Below are positions 16,647 through 26,685 of a stretch of 64,000 bases of DNA, piece after piece. Positions within the stretch are counted from its first letter, which is position 1. Each line of letters opens with the position of its first letter. The translations under genes and the position numbers were made by a program. This DNA is from Neoalteromonas flava. Its GTDB lineage: Bacteria > Pseudomonadota > Gammaproteobacteria > Enterobacterales > Alteromonadaceae. The notes below the pieces were generated by a model. That model searched no databases and had not been told where the DNA came from. It saw only the letters and a list, made by a program, of their open reading frames with translations. The stretch lies in the NCBI RefSeq assembly GCF_002807685.1, contig NZ_PEAX01000002.1:310001-374000 (forward strand). Direction: 5' to 3'.

Positions 16647-17519
16647 ATGCAATTGCCTGACTATATTAAGAAACAAGAAATTACTCGCCTCGTTACGTGG
16701 AGTTTAGCCGAGGATTTAGGTGGTACAGTCGATAGTGCCTACGACTTAACTGCGCAGCTGATCGCGCCGGACACACAGGCAACTGCAGTGGTCATTACTC
16801 GCGAACCAATGGTGCTCTGTGGGCAACTCTGGGCTGAGGAAGTCTGCACTCAAATCGATACCGGGTTGCAATGCGTGTGGCACGCGCAAGATGGTGAATC
16901 ATTGCAGGCTAATCAATCCATTTTAACGCTTTCGGGCAATGCAAGAGCAATCCTAACTGCTGAGCGCAGTATCCTAAATTTGCTCCAAACACTTAGTGCT
17001 ACCGCGACGCAAACTCAGCACTATGTAACGTTGTTGGGAAACACCAAAACACAATTGCTCGATACGCGCAAAACTATTCCTGGCTTACGTCTAGCCCAAA
17101 AGTACGCTGTGCTTTGTGGCGGCGGGACTAATCACAGGGTCGGACTATTCGATGCTTTTTTGATCAAGGAAAATCATATTGCAGCATGCGGCAGTATCAT
17201 GGCAGCGGTGAACAAGGCCCGTGAAATAGCACCTGAAAAGCCCGTTGAAGTCGAAGTTGAAACAATTGCAGAATTCACTCAAGCCATTGATGCAAAAGCC
17301 GATATCATTATGCTAGACAATTTTCCGCTGCATCTGATCCAACAGGCAGTTGAGTTAAATCAAGGGCGAAGTAAGCTTGAAGTGTCTGGCAACATAACTG
17401 ATGAAGATCTACCATTGTTAGCAGCAACAGGTGTTGATTTTATTTCGAGCGGTGCGCTCACCAAGCATGTTCGCGCCATCGATCTGTCGTTACGTTTAAC
17501 TATGAAATCAATCAGTTAA
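16647..17519 (+). CDS. nadC: Quinolinate phosphoribosyltransferase (carboxylating)
   Basis: NadC makes nicotinate mononucleotide from quinolinate and PRPP, the third step of de novo NAD synthesis. The 290-residue sequence has ERSILNLLQTLSATAT (about residues 107-122), DTRKTIPGLRLAQKYAV with the substrate-binding Arg and Lys, GGGTNHRVGL, the VEVEVE strand and the late FISSGALTKHV phosphate loop. Length and motif spacing are standard. The ampD/nadC/pil neighbourhood is common in gammaproteobacteria. Confidence 0.96.
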   Translation: MQLPDYIKKQEITRLVTWSLAEDLGGTVDSAYDLTAQLIAPDTQATAVVITREPMVLCGQLWAEEVCTQIDTGLQCVWHAQDGESLQANQSILTLSGNARAILTAERSILNLLQTLSATATQTQHYVTLLGNTKTQLLDTRKTIPGLRLAQKYAVLCGGGTNHRVGLFDAFLIKENHIAACGSIMAAVNKAREIAPEKPVEVEVETIAEFTQAIDAKADIIMLDNFPLHLIQQAVELNQGRSKLEVSGNITDEDLPLLAATGVDFISSGALTKHVRAIDLSLRLTMKSIS

Positions 17520-17564
17520 CTAATGGATGTCGCATTTGAGACACACAGGTATATGTTTACATAC

Positions 17565-17592
17565 TTGTCAGTTGCGCAACTCCATCTATACT
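17565..17592 (+). promoter_or_regulatory. Sigma70-type promoter of pilA
   Basis: TTGTCA (17565-17570, 5 of 6) is followed after 16 bases by TATACT (17587-17592, 5 of 6), about 95 bases before the pilA start. I do not see a sigma54 -24/-12 element here, although many type IV pilin genes have one. Confidence 0.6.
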
Positions 17593-17687
17593 TTGAATCA
17601 AGTACCGAGGCGCAAAACCCAAAACCGGCTTAGGTACCCTTTAAACTTTAAATACACAAAGCGTTAGACGGCGCGCGGAGAGATACC

Positions 17688-18107
17688 ATGAACAACTCAA
17701 TGACTAGTAAAAAAGGTTTTACCCTAATCGAATTGATGATCGTTGTTGCGATTATCGGTATTTTGGCAGCAATTGCATTACCTGCATACCAAAACTACAC
17801 CAACAAGGCGAAATTCACTGAACTGACCAATGCCAGTGCGGGCGTTAAATCACAAGTTGAAGTATGTTATCAGTTAGAAGGTGACATTAACGTATGTAAC
17901 AATGGTGCAAACGGTATCCCAGCAGCGATTCCTCCGGCAGCTGGTGTACCTGGCGTATCTGTAGCGGCTGGCGTTATTTCAATTACGGCTCCGACTGACG
18001 CAACGGGTGCTCTTGCGGGCTCTTCATACACGCTTACACCTGATACAACGAATGTAAACGGCGTATTAACTTGGAACGAAACTTGTAACCCACTTGACCT
18101 TTGCTAA
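17688..18107 (+). CDS. pilA: Type IV major pilin
   Basis: This is the type IVa pilin subunit: a short basic leader ([10 protein letters not shown]) is cut by the prepilin peptidase before Phe, and the mature N-terminus [19 protein letters not shown] carries the conserved Glu5. The 139-residue precursor has a C-terminal disulfide loop between cysteines in CNPLDLC and an earlier pair (VCYQLE, VCNNG). A strong terminator follows directly, so pilA is transcribed alone, apart from pilC and pilD. The ATG at 17688 has GGAGAGA upstream. Confidence 0.95.
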   Translation: MNNSMTSKKGFTLIELMIVVAIIGILAAIALPAYQNYTNKAKFTELTNASAGVKSQVEVCYQLEGDINVCNNGANGIPAAIPPAAGVPGVSVAAGVISITAPTDATGALAGSSYTLTPDTTNVNGVLTWNETCNPLDLC

Positions 18108-18128
18108 TAGCCTGAGCACATAAAGCCT

Positions 18129-18153
18129 AAAAGCCCAGTTCCGCTGGGCTTTT
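18129..18153 (+). terminator. Terminator after pilA
   Basis: AAAAGCCCAG (18129-18138) and CTGGGCTTTT (18144-18153) form a perfect 10-bp stem around TTCCG. It separates the highly expressed pilin gene from pilC. Confidence 0.88.
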
Positions 18154-18216
18154 GTGTTTAATCGGCGCAGTGCATCGTTACTTCACACAGCAACTTTCGA
18201 ATTTGGATACCCCTGT

Positions 18217-19425
18217 ATGGCAAAAGCAATAGATACCTATACTTATACTGGCATGGATCGCCAAGGCAATGCTCGCAAGGGCGAAGTTAGTGCAGGTTCA
18301 GTAACGGAAGCAAAAAACTTACTGCGTCGTCAGGGCATTTCTGCCAACAAGGTTAAAAAGCTCAGCAAACCCTTGTTTGGTGGTAATAACAAGATAAGCG
18401 CCGCTGATATTGCGGTGTTCTCGCGCCAAATTGCCACAATGTTGGGCGCAGGGGTTACGTTGATCCAAAGTTTAGAGATGATTGCTCAAGGTCACGCAAA
18501 GCAATCCATGCGGAAAATGCTCGGTGAAATAACCCGAGACGTCCAAGGCGGTAAGCCTTTGTCTGATAGTTTACGTAGCCATCCTGAGCATTTTGATGAT
18601 TTGTACTGTGACCTAGTTGGTACTGGGGAACAATCGGGTGCTTTGGAGACGATTTACGACCGTATTGCGGTCTACATGGAAAAGGCCGAAGCGCTCAAAT
18701 CAAAAATTAAAAAAGCGATGTTTTATCCCATTGCGGTAATCGTAGTGGCGTTTATTGTAACCACTATTCTTTTAATCTTCGTGGTACCGCAATTTGAGGA
18801 AATCTTCAGCAGTTTTGGTGCTGAGCTCCCTGCCTTTACTCAGTTAGTACTGGGTATTTCCCGCTTTGTGCAAGATTACGGGATATATATTGCCATTACT
18901 CTCGGTATTTCTGGCTGGGCATTTATGCGTGCTCACAAAAAATCAAAATCGCTACGCGACAGTGTCGATAAGAAGATCCTTAAGATCCCTGTGATTGGCG
19001 AAATCCTTAAAAAAGCGGCTATCGCCCGCTTTACCCGAACCTTATCAACAACCTTTGCTGCCGGTGTTCCGTTAATTGGTGCTCTTGACTCTGCCGCTGG
19101 AGCATCCGGGAATGCAGTCTACCGGGACGCAATTTTGCACATCAAGAAAGAAGTTGCCGGCGGTTTGCAAATGAATACTGCCATGCGTGCAACCGGCGTG
19201 TTTCCCGATATGGTCAATCAAATGATTGCAATTGGCGAAGAATCAGGCGCAGTTGACGACATGTTAAGTAAAATAGCCTCAATTTACGAAGCTGAAGTTG
19301 ACGATATGGTCGACGGTCTTACAAGTTTGCTAGAACCGTTAATTATGGCAGTTTTAGGGGTTGTCATTGGCGGCTTGATTATTGCCATGTATTTACCAAT
19401 CTTCCAGATGGGTAACGTTGTTTAA
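18217..19425 (+). CDS. pilC: Type IV pilus inner-membrane platform protein PilC
   Basis: PilC is the inner-membrane platform that couples the assembly ATPases to pilin polymerisation. The ATG at 18217 gives the family N-terminus (TYTYTGMDRQGNARKGEV); the upstream extension of the frame is not family sequence. The 402 residues hold two T2SSF domains (about 70-190 and 275-395), with membrane segments near residues 170-195, 220-240 and 375-395. GTGEQSGALE and GEESGAVDDM are the repeated motifs. The ATPase gene pilB, normally between pilA and pilC, is not present here. Confidence 0.95.
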   Translation: MAKAIDTYTYTGMDRQGNARKGEVSAGSVTEAKNLLRRQGISANKVKKLSKPLFGGNNKISAADIAVFSRQIATMLGAGVTLIQSLEMIAQGHAKQSMRKMLGEITRDVQGGKPLSDSLRSHPEHFDDLYCDLVGTGEQSGALETIYDRIAVYMEKAEALKSKIKKAMFYPIAVIVVAFIVTTILLIFVVPQFEEIFSSFGAELPAFTQLVLGISRFVQDYGIYIAITLGISGWAFMRAHKKSKSLRDSVDKKILKIPVIGEILKKAAIARFTRTLSTTFAAGVPLIGALDSAAGASGNAVYRDAILHIKKEVAGGLQMNTAMRATGVFPDMVNQMIAIGEESGAVDDMLSKIASIYEAEVDDMVDGLTSLLEPLIMAVLGVVIGGLIIAMYLPIFQMGNVV

Positions 19426-19471
19426 TTAGTTCTGGTAGGCTTAGACAAAATTTTATCGCAAGGCGTGTGAT

Positions 19472-20365
19472 ATGTCCGCTGTGTTTGCTTTGTTACACCA
19501 ATCTCCCGCATTCTTTTTAGGGCTCGTTTTTATTGTAAGCCTTATGGTGGGGAGTTTTCTAAACGTCGTAATATATAGACTGCCAGTCATGATGGAGCGT
19601 CGCTGGAAGGCTGAATTTAATGACTACTTTAAAGCTGAAACGAACAATAATAACGATACTCAGCCGGCGCAAACCGAGCGCTTTGATTTAATTAAACCGG
19701 ACTCTACCTGTCCAAAGTGCGGCCACAAGATCCGTGCGTGGGAAAACATTCCTGTCATTAGCTGGCTATTGTTGCGCGGCAAGTGTGCAAGTTGTAAAAC
19801 GCCGATTAGTATTCGCTACCCTAGTGTTGAATTGATAACCGCCCTATTGTCAGTATGGGTTGCTGCGACCTTTGGTTTTGGCAGTGCGGGTATACTGGCC
19901 GTGTTCGTGACCTGGATTCTGGTCGCGCTTACCTTTATTGACGCTGACACCATGTTGTTGCCCGATGAATTAACCTTGCCACTACTTTGGCTAGGCTTAA
20001 TTGCTAGCTTGTTTACTACATTTGTATCGCCACACGAAGCAATCATCGGTGCTGCAGCCGGCTATTTGTCATTATGGAGTGTTTACTGGTTGTTTAAACT
20101 GTTAACTGGTAAAGAAGGTATGGGCTATGGCGATTTCAAATTACTCGCCGCATTAGGTGCTTTTACTGGTTGGCAGGGCTTACCGATTATTATCATTTTG
20201 TCTTCTTTCGTTGGCGCGGTAGTTGGGATCGCGCTTCTTGTATTTAAACGCAATGGAGTAGGACAGGCCATTCCCTTCGGGCCTTACCTTGCGGCAGCGG
20301 GTTGGTTAACGCTACTTTACGGCGAGCAGATCCAGCAAACCTACTTACGCTGGGTACTCGCGTGA
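19472..20365 (+). CDS. pilD: Type IV prepilin peptidase / N-methyltransferase
   Basis: PilD cleaves the leader of type IV pilins and pseudopilins and methylates the new N-terminal Phe. The 297-residue protein has the N-terminal segment SFLNVVIYRLP, a cytoplasmic zinc loop with CPKC and CASC (about residues 77-111), and the two catalytic aspartates in the FIDADT and GYGDFKL regions. About seven membrane segments follow the family layout. It likely serves PilA and the lone pseudopilin downstream. Its stop overlaps the coaE start (GTGA). Confidence 0.95.
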   Translation: MSAVFALLHQSPAFFLGLVFIVSLMVGSFLNVVIYRLPVMMERRWKAEFNDYFKAETNNNNDTQPAQTERFDLIKPDSTCPKCGHKIRAWENIPVISWLLLRGKCASCKTPISIRYPSVELITALLSVWVAATFGFGSAGILAVFVTWILVALTFIDADTMLLPDELTLPLLWLGLIASLFTTFVSPHEAIIGAAAGYLSLWSVYWLFKLLTGKEGMGYGDFKLLAALGAFTGWQGLPIIIILSSFVGAVVGIALLVFKRNGVGQAIPFGPYLAAAGWLTLLYGEQIQQTYLRWVLA

Positions 20366-20976
20366 GTGATTACGTTGTTGGCTTAACGGGTGGCATTGGA
20401 GCAGGCAAAACGGCCGTCAGTGATGCATTTGCAGCCTTAGGCGTAAATGTTGTCGATGCCGATGTGTGCGCCCGAGAAGTGGTAAGTCTTGGCAGTCCAG
20501 CCCTTAATGCCATCAAACAACGTTTTGGCAACGAAGTCATCGCAGCAGATGGCAGTTTAAATCGGCCTCGCTTACGACAAATCGTATTTACTCAGCCAGA
20601 GCAAAAACAGTGGCTAAATGATCTTCTACATCCTCTCATTCGAGCGCGAATGCTCGAATTAATTGCCCAAGCACATTCACCCTATTGCTTATTGGTGGTT
20701 CCTTTGCTTCTGGAAAACAATATGCAAAACCTGGTGCAGCGGGTAGTGGTGGTTGACGTGCCAGAGCAACTGCAAATAGACCGCGTTTTAGCCCGCGATG
20801 GTAGTGACGAGGAAACCGTGAAGGGGATTTTGCAGGCGCAACTAAAACGTGAAGAACGTCTATCTCGCGCAGACGATATCATCGACAATTCACAGTCCTT
20901 AGAAGCACTTAATCAGCAGGTCAAAAAACTTCATCAGCAACTACTTGAGTACGCTCAAGTCTCATCAAACACTTGA
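20362..20976 (+). CDS. coaE: Dephospho-CoA kinase
   Basis: CoaE phosphorylates the ribose 3'-hydroxyl of dephospho-CoA, the last step of CoA synthesis. The GTG at 20362 is the start: it overlaps the pilD stop by four bases and puts the P-loop GLTGGIGAGKTAVSDAF at residues 8-24, where the family has it. The frame continues upstream only inside pilD. Other landmarks are DADVCAREV (Walker-adjacent Asp) and LLHPLIRARM. The 204-residue length is standard. Confidence 0.94.
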   Translation: MSDYVVGLTGGIGAGKTAVSDAFAALGVNVVDADVCAREVVSLGSPALNAIKQRFGNEVIAADGSLNRPRLRQIVFTQPEQKQWLNDLLHPLIRARMLELIAQAHSPYCLLVVPLLLENNMQNLVQRVVVVDVPEQLQIDRVLARDGSDEETVKGILQAQLKREERLSRADDIIDNSQSLEALNQQVKKLHQQLLEYAQVSSNT

Positions 20977-21027
20977 AATTTTTTGCTTTTTCCTGTGTAG
21001 TGCCGTTTGAAGGAATGGGGAGAGGCT

Positions 21028-21780
21028 ATGTCATCAGCGGTATACGAATTTCCGCTCAACGAAAAAGTGCGTAATTACCTGCGAATAGAGCAACTATTAC
21101 AGCAGTGTGCTGGTAATGCCGAAGTTCATCACAATTCGGCCAATATCCATTTTTTCGAAGACCTCTTTACATTATTGGAGTTGTTTGAACGCCTCGACGT
21201 GCGTTCCGACATACTTAAAGACTTTGATGCACAGGAACGTAATCTAGTGCATTGGTCGCAACATCCTAAAATCAATAGCGACGCTCTGCAACAGACCTTG
21301 CAAACGATCATTCGTATGCGCGAGGCGGTGAAAAATACCAAGCGTATCGGCAGTGAGCTAAAAGAAGATCCATTTATCGCTTCCATTCGCCAACGTTTCG
21401 CGATCCCAGGCGGTTCGTGTAGCTTCGATTTACCCAACTTATACTTTTGGAGTAATCAAGCCGACGAAAAACAACACAATGATAAACAACAATGGTTGTC
21501 CAGTTTTCAAGTCATTGCCAGTGCGTTGGAGTTAACCTTATCTTTCCTACGTCAACGCGGTCAATTCCAAGCGGTTACCGCAACCAATGGTTTTTTCCCT
21601 GGGCTCAGTGATGATCGTGGTGAATTGATCCGCATACGCTTAGACGTAAATACTGGATGTTATCCGACATTAAGTGGCAATAAATATCGCTATGCACTGC
21701 GTTTCATGCATTTTGGGCAAGGCGATACCGCAAGTCGTCCGGTTGAAGACGATCTTAACTTTGAAATTGCGAGTTGTTGA
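21028..21780 (+). CDS. zapD: Cell division protein ZapD
   Basis: ZapD (YacF) cross-links FtsZ protofilaments and stabilises the Z-ring. The start chosen is the ATG at 21028, preceded by GGGGAGAG, not the TTG seven codons earlier. The 250-residue protein begins with [19 protein letters not shown], the family signature, and has the mostly helical N-terminal domain followed by a beta-rich C-terminal domain ending in [14 protein letters not shown]. It lies in the usual coaE-zapD-yacG order; yacG starts one base after its stop. Confidence 0.95.
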   Translation: MSSAVYEFPLNEKVRNYLRIEQLLQQCAGNAEVHHNSANIHFFEDLFTLLELFERLDVRSDILKDFDAQERNLVHWSQHPKINSDALQQTLQTIIRMREAVKNTKRIGSELKEDPFIASIRQRFAIPGGSCSFDLPNLYFWSNQADEKQHNDKQQWLSSFQVIASALELTLSFLRQRGQFQAVTATNGFFPGLSDDRGELIRIRLDVNTGCYPTLSGNKYRYALRFMHFGQGDTASRPVEDDLNFEIASC

Positions 21781-21781
21781 A

Positions 21782-22009
21782 ATGCAAGTCACCTGTCCTA
21801 CTTGTCAAAAAAAGCTTGAATGGTCTACAGACAACCCTTTCCGCCCATTTTGTTGTAAGCAGTGCCAACTAATCGACTTGGGTGATTGGGCGACTGAAAG
21901 TCATGTTATTTCGTCTCCGGCCAATGATTCGGCCGCTAGTATGGAATTCGACGAAGAAGCCATCGCTGAGCTTATTGAAAAACAGCAACCTGAGTTTTTT
22001 AGATCATGA
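21782..22009 (+). CDS. yacG: DNA gyrase inhibitor YacG (zinc-binding)
   Basis: YacG is a small zinc-finger protein that binds GyrB and blocks its DNA binding. The ATG at 21782 gives a 75-residue product starting with [12 protein letters not shown]; the four zinc cysteines are in CPTC and CCKQC, followed by [10 protein letters not shown]. The acidic tail matches the family. The longer frame upstream is only overlap with zapD. The last four bases (ATGA) are shared with the aspartoacylase start. Confidence 0.93.
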   Translation: MQVTCPTCQKKLEWSTDNPFRPFCCKQCQLIDLGDWATESHVISSPANDSAASMEFDEEAIAELIEKQQPEFFRS

Positions 22010-22893
22010 GTACATCCGCGCAGCAAATCAATACAATATTATTGGTCGGCGGCACTCATGGCAATGAATTAACCGGCGTTAGGATTGTTGAACAATGGTC
22101 GACAGTGCAACAACAATTGCCAACGACGAACATTGATATCAATACACTATTGGCTAACCCTTTAGCAGTTGAGAAGCGCGTGCGTTTTGTTGATGATGAT
22201 CTCAATCGCCAGTTTACTGCCTGCAATTCTTCACCAGCGTCACCGAGCAGCAATGAAGTGCAACTGGCTACCAACTATAACGATATGTTTGGGGTTAACA
22301 GCGCTCAACAACCAGATTTAGTTATTGATATTCACAATACTACGAGCAATATGGGGGCAACGCTAATCTGTGTGTCAGATGACCCCTTTAATCAAGCCTT
22401 GGCGCGCTTTGTAAAAGACCAACTTCCTGCGGTTAATGTATTGCTTGAAAATGAGAAAAGTTACGCAGCGCATCCCTATCTATGTACCCTCGGTAAAGCT
22501 GGGATCATGCTTGAAATGGGTGCACAGCCGCAAGGTGTATGTCGAGCGGATCTCATGCTCCATAGCCTTGAGCTATTAGCTAGCATCATAAGCTTCTGTG
22601 AACAATGGAATAGCCAGACTCTACCCAGCTCTGCAGCCTGCGAAGTGTTTCAATTTATTGAAAACATTGAGTTCCCTCGTGATCCGGAAGGTAAGGTCAA
22701 TGCGATGATCCATCCGCAATTACAAGATGCCGACTTCCTGCCGCTACATCCTGGGCATGCTATGTTTACTGGCTTTGACGGCAAAGTAGCAAACTGGCAA
22801 GGGGAAGAGACTGTCTATCCACATTTTATCAACGAGGCGGCCTACCAAAGGTTACATGTAGCCTTCGCTACCGCGAGAAAGATTTTTTGGTAA
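22006..22893 (+). CDS. Aspartoacylase (AstE/AspA family zinc deacylase)
   Basis: This zinc carboxypeptidase-like enzyme most resembles aspartoacylases, which release acetate and aspartate from N-acetylaspartate. Ligands visible are His18 and Glu21 in [11 protein letters not shown] and the third histidine in [15 protein letters not shown]; the DDDLNRQF segment and [12 protein letters not shown] also fit. The 295-residue length suits aspartoacylase better than succinylglutamate desuccinylase. It is coupled to yacG by a four-base overlap, an unusual partner for that gene. A role on another N-acyl amino acid is possible. Confidence 0.8.
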   Translation: MSTSAQQINTILLVGGTHGNELTGVRIVEQWSTVQQQLPTTNIDINTLLANPLAVEKRVRFVDDDLNRQFTACNSSPASPSSNEVQLATNYNDMFGVNSAQQPDLVIDIHNTTSNMGATLICVSDDPFNQALARFVKDQLPAVNVLLENEKSYAAHPYLCTLGKAGIMLEMGAQPQGVCRADLMLHSLELLASIISFCEQWNSQTLPSSAACEVFQFIENIEFPRDPEGKVNAMIHPQLQDADFLPLHPGHAMFTGFDGKVANWQGEETVYPHFINEAAYQRLHVAFATARKIFW

Positions 22894-22900
22894 CCGAAGT

Positions 22901-23440
22901 ATGCGTCAAACTGGATTAAGGAAAACACCGTTGAAACGAAGTATGCATGGCTTTACGCTAATAGAATTGATAATTGTTATTGTCCTCTTGGGGATCTTAG
23001 CAACGGTTGCGGCGCCGCGTTTTCTCGACCTATCGTCTGATGCAAAAATAGCTACGCTGCAGGGTATAAGCGGCGAATTGAAGGCGACCATTGGTTTGGC
23101 GCAAGCGAAGGCGCGGGTCAATGGCTTGAGACCTGTGGCAACAAACCCTGGTGGTAGCCAGCAAACAGAATTTGTTGTTGATTTTGGTTTTGGCCAAACT
23201 GAAGTAGACTGGCGCAACCTTTGCCCCGAGAGCCGTGCTGAAGTCGGTAGTCGACTCGAATTCCTCGATTTTATCAATATCTCCGGGGATGACTTCGAGA
23301 GTCGAGTAACCAATCAATATACGCTATTCGGTTACGATGTACCTGCCTCGGGCATCCCGACCAATCAAGGGTGCTATATCCTGTATGATTCATTTGGGGA
23401 TCCTGAGTGCACGCTTGAAGTCATCACTGCTGATTGCTAA
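22901..23440 (+). CDS. Type IV pilin-like (MSHA-type) pseudopilin
   Basis: This 179-residue prepilin-like protein has a basic leader ending in MHG, then FTLIELIIVIVLLGILATVAAPRFLDL, the hydrophobic helix with Glu5. The APRF(L)DL(S)SDA continuation resembles MSHA pilins (MshA/MshB). The mature domain contains a likely disulfide near the C-terminus (GCYILYD...PECTLEV) and is not like PilA. It stands alone, seven bases after the aspartoacylase stop. Its stop region overlaps the convergent mutT by four bases. It is presumably processed by PilD. Whether it is a minor pilin or a separate fibre subunit is unclear. Confidence 0.8.
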   Translation: MRQTGLRKTPLKRSMHGFTLIELIIVIVLLGILATVAAPRFLDLSSDAKIATLQGISGELKATIGLAQAKARVNGLRPVATNPGGSQQTEFVVDFGFGQTEVDWRNLCPESRAEVGSRLEFLDFINISGDDFESRVTNQYTLFGYDVPASGIPTNQGCYILYDSFGDPECTLEVITADC

Positions 23441-23847
23441 GGGTGAGGGTAGTTGCCTTGTTTGAGGCGCTCAAGGATAGGTGTATTAGCACTCGGAAAG
23501 GTCAGCTCATCAAGTGCGGAAAAAGCCACCCACTCTACGGGTTGACCTTCAACGCCTCTGGGCTCCCCGATAAATTCATGCACTACACTCATATGCAGAT
23601 TGACGGTCTTTTCCGGATAGTCAAAGCGTAACGAGAACCAAGGTTGTTGCACTGTCACAACAATCCCGATCTCTTCCTCTAATTCACGCTCGATGGCTTG
23701 GCTGAGAGATTCTCCTGACTCTATCTTACCGCCAGGAAATTCCCATTTATCGCCTTGATGTAGGTGTTTAGGACGTTTTGCCAGCAAGACTTGACCGCCC
23801 TGAATAATAACCCCTACCGCAACGTCGATTGCGTCAGACACTGTCAA
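23437..23847 (-). CDS. mutT: 8-oxo-dGTP diphosphatase MutT (Nudix)
   Basis: MutT hydrolyses 8-oxo-dGTP so that it is not built into DNA. The Nudix box is complete: GGKIESGESLSQAIERELEE followed by EIGI (about residues 37-60). The 136-residue length is usual. The start is uncertain: a TTG at 23847 (AGGGG close upstream) or a GTG two codons later at 23841, which has better spacing. It lies 14 bases after the secA stop, the conserved secA-mutT arrangement of gammaproteobacteria. Confidence 0.93.
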   Translation of the reverse strand: MTVSDAIDVAVGVIIQGGQVLLAKRPKHLHQGDKWEFPGGKIESGESLSQAIERELEEEIGIVVTVQQPWFSLRFDYPEKTVNLHMSVVHEFIGEPRGVEGQPVEWVAFSALDELTFPSANTPILERLKQGNYPHP

Positions 23848-23861
23848 TCGCCCCTACTGAC

Positions 23862-26564
23862 TCAGCTCAATTTACCGTGACACTGTTTGTATTTCTTACC
23901 TGAGCCACAAGGGCATGGGTCATTGCGGCCGACCTTTGGACCTTGGCGCATTTGTGCTGACCCTTTAGCGTCGCCGGCTTCATTCAGTGATTCATGCTCA
24001 AATTTCTTAGACATCGCCTCAGCCTGTTGACGACGTTGCTCCTCAACGGCTTCGACATCAGATTCAGCTTTGACTTGGACCTTACTTAAGATCGAGATAA
24101 CCTCTACTTTCAGGGCTTCGAGCATGCCAGAGAATAGCTCGAAGGACTCACGCTTATACTCTTGCTTCGGATTTTTCTGTGCATATCCGCGCAGACCAAT
24201 ACCTTGGCGCAAATGATCCATCGCAGCCAAATGTTCTTTCCAGTGGCTGTCCAAGTTTTGTAACATCACGGCTTTTTCAAACTGACGCAGCACTTGCGGA
24301 CCGACGACATCTTCTTTGGCTTTATAAGCGTCAGTGATCGCACCCAAAATGCGCTCACGCAGTTTTTCTTCGTACAATTTATCGTCTTCATCCAACCACT
24401 GCTGCAACGGTAAATCGACCGCAAAATCGCCTTTTAAACGTACTTCCAAATCAGCAACATTCCATATTTCTTCCAATGACTGTGGCGGAATATATTCATC
24501 GATAACGCCATTAACAACATCCTCGCGCACAACCGATATCGTGTCGCTGATGTCACCCTCGTCCAACAACTCATTACGTTGTTCGTAAATCACCTTACGC
24601 TGGTCATTGGCAACATCATCGTATTCGAGTAATTGCTTACGAATATCAAAGTTACGTCCTTCGACTTTACGCTGCGCATTTTCAATGGCTCGGGTTACCC
24701 ATGGATGCTCGATGGCCTCGCCTCGCTGCATTCCTAAGCGTTTCATCATGTTACCCATCTTCTCTGAGGCAAAGATACGCATCAACGCGTCATCTAACGA
24801 TAGATAAAAACGTGAGGAGCCTGGATCTCCTTGGCGACCAGAACGACCGCGCAACTGATTGTCAATACGGCGTGATTCATGGCGCTCAGTACCAATGATA
24901 TGTAAGCCGCCTGCGTCCAATACCTGCTGGTGGCGCTCTTTCCATTCAGACTTTATGCGTTCAACGGTTTGTGGTTTAGGATCGTTTATAGCTTCCAACT
25001 CAGCTTGCAGATTCCCCCCCAACACGATATCGGTACCACGACCGGCCATATTAGTGGCAATGGTAACTGCGCCAGGCTTACCCGCTTGGGCAACGATATC
25101 TGCTTCCTGTTCGTGGAATTTCGCATTCAATACCTTGTGCGCGATCTTTTCCTTTTTCAGAATACGTGACAGTAACTCTGAATTTTCTATCGAGACAGTA
25201 CCTACTAAGGTTGGTTGACCGCGCTTAACGCAATCTTTAATGTCTTCTACTATGGCCTCGTACTTTTCTTCTGCGGTTAAGTAGATGAGATCCGGCATAT
25301 CTTTGCGGATCATGGGCTTATTGGTTGGAATAACAACTGTCTCTAAGCCGTAAATATGCTGAAATTCGAACGCTTCAGTATCTGCTGTACCGGTCATACC
25401 GCCGAGCTTATCGAATAAGCGGAAATAATTCTGGAAGGTTATCGACGCGAGGGTTTGATTCTCATTTTGGATTTTAACCCCTTCCTTCGCTTCTACCGCC
25501 TGGTGCAGACCTTCCGACCAACGGCGGCCCTCCATCGTACGCCCAGTATGTTCGTCAACGATGACGATCTCACCGTCTTTGACAATATAATCAACGTCTT
25601 TGCTAAACAATTTATGAGCACGCAAGGCTGCATTTACGTGGTGTAGCAATGAGATATTTTGCGCCGCAAATAATGATTCATCAGCGGGTAGTACTCCTTC
25701 CCGCTGCAAAATTTCTTCCACGTGGATCTGACCGCGTTCGGTCAAATGAATTTGTTTACCTTTCTCATCGATGGTGAAGTCACCATCGCCTTCCTGGCCT
25801 TCTTCGTCTTCTTTCTCTTGGCGAATTAGCTCTGGAATAATTTTGTTGATCTTGGTGTAGAGCTCAGAACTATCCTCAGCGGCCCCGGATATAATTAACG
25901 GAGTACGGGCTTCATCGATAAGAATTGAGTCGACTTCATCAATCACTGCGTAGTAAAGGTGACGCTGTACACGGTCTTGGGGGCTAAACGCCATATTATC
26001 GCGCAGATAATCAAAACCAAACTCATTATTAGTTCCGTAAATTACGTCACAGGCATAAGCTTCTTTCTTTTGTGCCGGACTCATTCCAGGTACATTACAG
26101 CCAACTGAAAGGCCTAAATATTCAAATAAAGAGCGACTCCAATCGGCATCACGTCGCGCCAAATAATCATTGACGGTAATAACGTATACACCTTTACCTG
26201 TCAGCGCGTTAAGGTATGTAGGTAAGGTAGCGGTAAGCGTTTTACCCTCACCGGTACGCATTTCAGCAATTTTGCCCTGATGTAATACCTGTCCACCAAG
26301 CATTTGCACATCGAAATGCCGCATGCCGTATACCCGCTTACTCGCCTCTCGCACTACGGCAAAGGCTTCTACCAGTAACGCGTCTAACGCTTCACCTTGT
26401 TCAATGCGTTGCTTAAATTCGCCAGTTTTAGCTTTAAGCTGCTCATCGCTCAACTGTTCTAAGTCAGCTTCTAAACCATTGATCGCATCAACCGTTTTGC
26501 TCATTTTCTTCAACAAGCGGTCATTGCGACTTCCAAAAATCTTCTTTGCAATACTGGCGAACAT
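23862..26564 (-). CDS. secA: Preprotein translocase ATPase SecA
   Basis: SecA is the motor that pushes unfolded preproteins through SecYEG. The 900-residue protein has [14 protein letters not shown] (Walker A, about residues 102-115), the DEAD-like [16 protein letters not shown], the preprotein cross-linking domain, [14 protein letters not shown], the arginine-finger region [11 protein letters not shown] and a C-terminal zinc/SecB-binding motif [14 protein letters not shown]. No secM-like arrest-peptide gene precedes it; an M23 peptidase gene occupies that position, 121 bases upstream. Confidence 0.98.
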   Translation of the reverse strand: MFASIAKKIFGSRNDRLLKKMSKTVDAINGLEADLEQLSDEQLKAKTGEFKQRIEQGEALDALLVEAFAVVREASKRVYGMRHFDVQMLGGQVLHQGKIAEMRTGEGKTLTATLPTYLNALTGKGVYVITVNDYLARRDADWSRSLFEYLGLSVGCNVPGMSPAQKKEAYACDVIYGTNNEFGFDYLRDNMAFSPQDRVQRHLYYAVIDEVDSILIDEARTPLIISGAAEDSSELYTKINKIIPELIRQEKEDEEGQEGDGDFTIDEKGKQIHLTERGQIHVEEILQREGVLPADESLFAAQNISLLHHVNAALRAHKLFSKDVDYIVKDGEIVIVDEHTGRTMEGRRWSEGLHQAVEAKEGVKIQNENQTLASITFQNYFRLFDKLGGMTGTADTEAFEFQHIYGLETVVIPTNKPMIRKDMPDLIYLTAEEKYEAIVEDIKDCVKRGQPTLVGTVSIENSELLSRILKKEKIAHKVLNAKFHEQEADIVAQAGKPGAVTIATNMAGRGTDIVLGGNLQAELEAINDPKPQTVERIKSEWKERHQQVLDAGGLHIIGTERHESRRIDNQLRGRSGRQGDPGSSRFYLSLDDALMRIFASEKMGNMMKRLGMQRGEAIEHPWVTRAIENAQRKVEGRNFDIRKQLLEYDDVANDQRKVIYEQRNELLDEGDISDTISVVREDVVNGVIDEYIPPQSLEEIWNVADLEVRLKGDFAVDLPLQQWLDEDDKLYEEKLRERILGAITDAYKAKEDVVGPQVLRQFEKAVMLQNLDSHWKEHLAAMDHLRQGIGLRGYAQKNPKQEYKRESFELFSGMLEALKVEVISILSKVQVKAESDVEAVEEQRRQQAEAMSKKFEHESLNEAGDAKGSAQMRQGPKVGRNDPCPCGSGKKYKQCHGKLS

Positions 26565-26685
26565 GTTTTAATCCAATTTCTTTTTTAATAAGTTACTTGC
26601 CTGCGCGAGTTAATCCAGCGTAGGCCTTGATGTTCTGCGAGGGGGGTTCGACAATGTCAAACCTCAGGTGTTAACGCTGCGTTGT

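Noticed and set aside
17520-17687. Sigma54 promoter for pilA
   Set aside because: No TGGCAC-N5-TTGC-like element could be found; the sigma70 boxes fit better.
25013-25020. C-rich tract in secA as a phase-variable site
   Set aside because: It is short, encodes a conserved glycine pair, and secA is essential, so switching is implausible.
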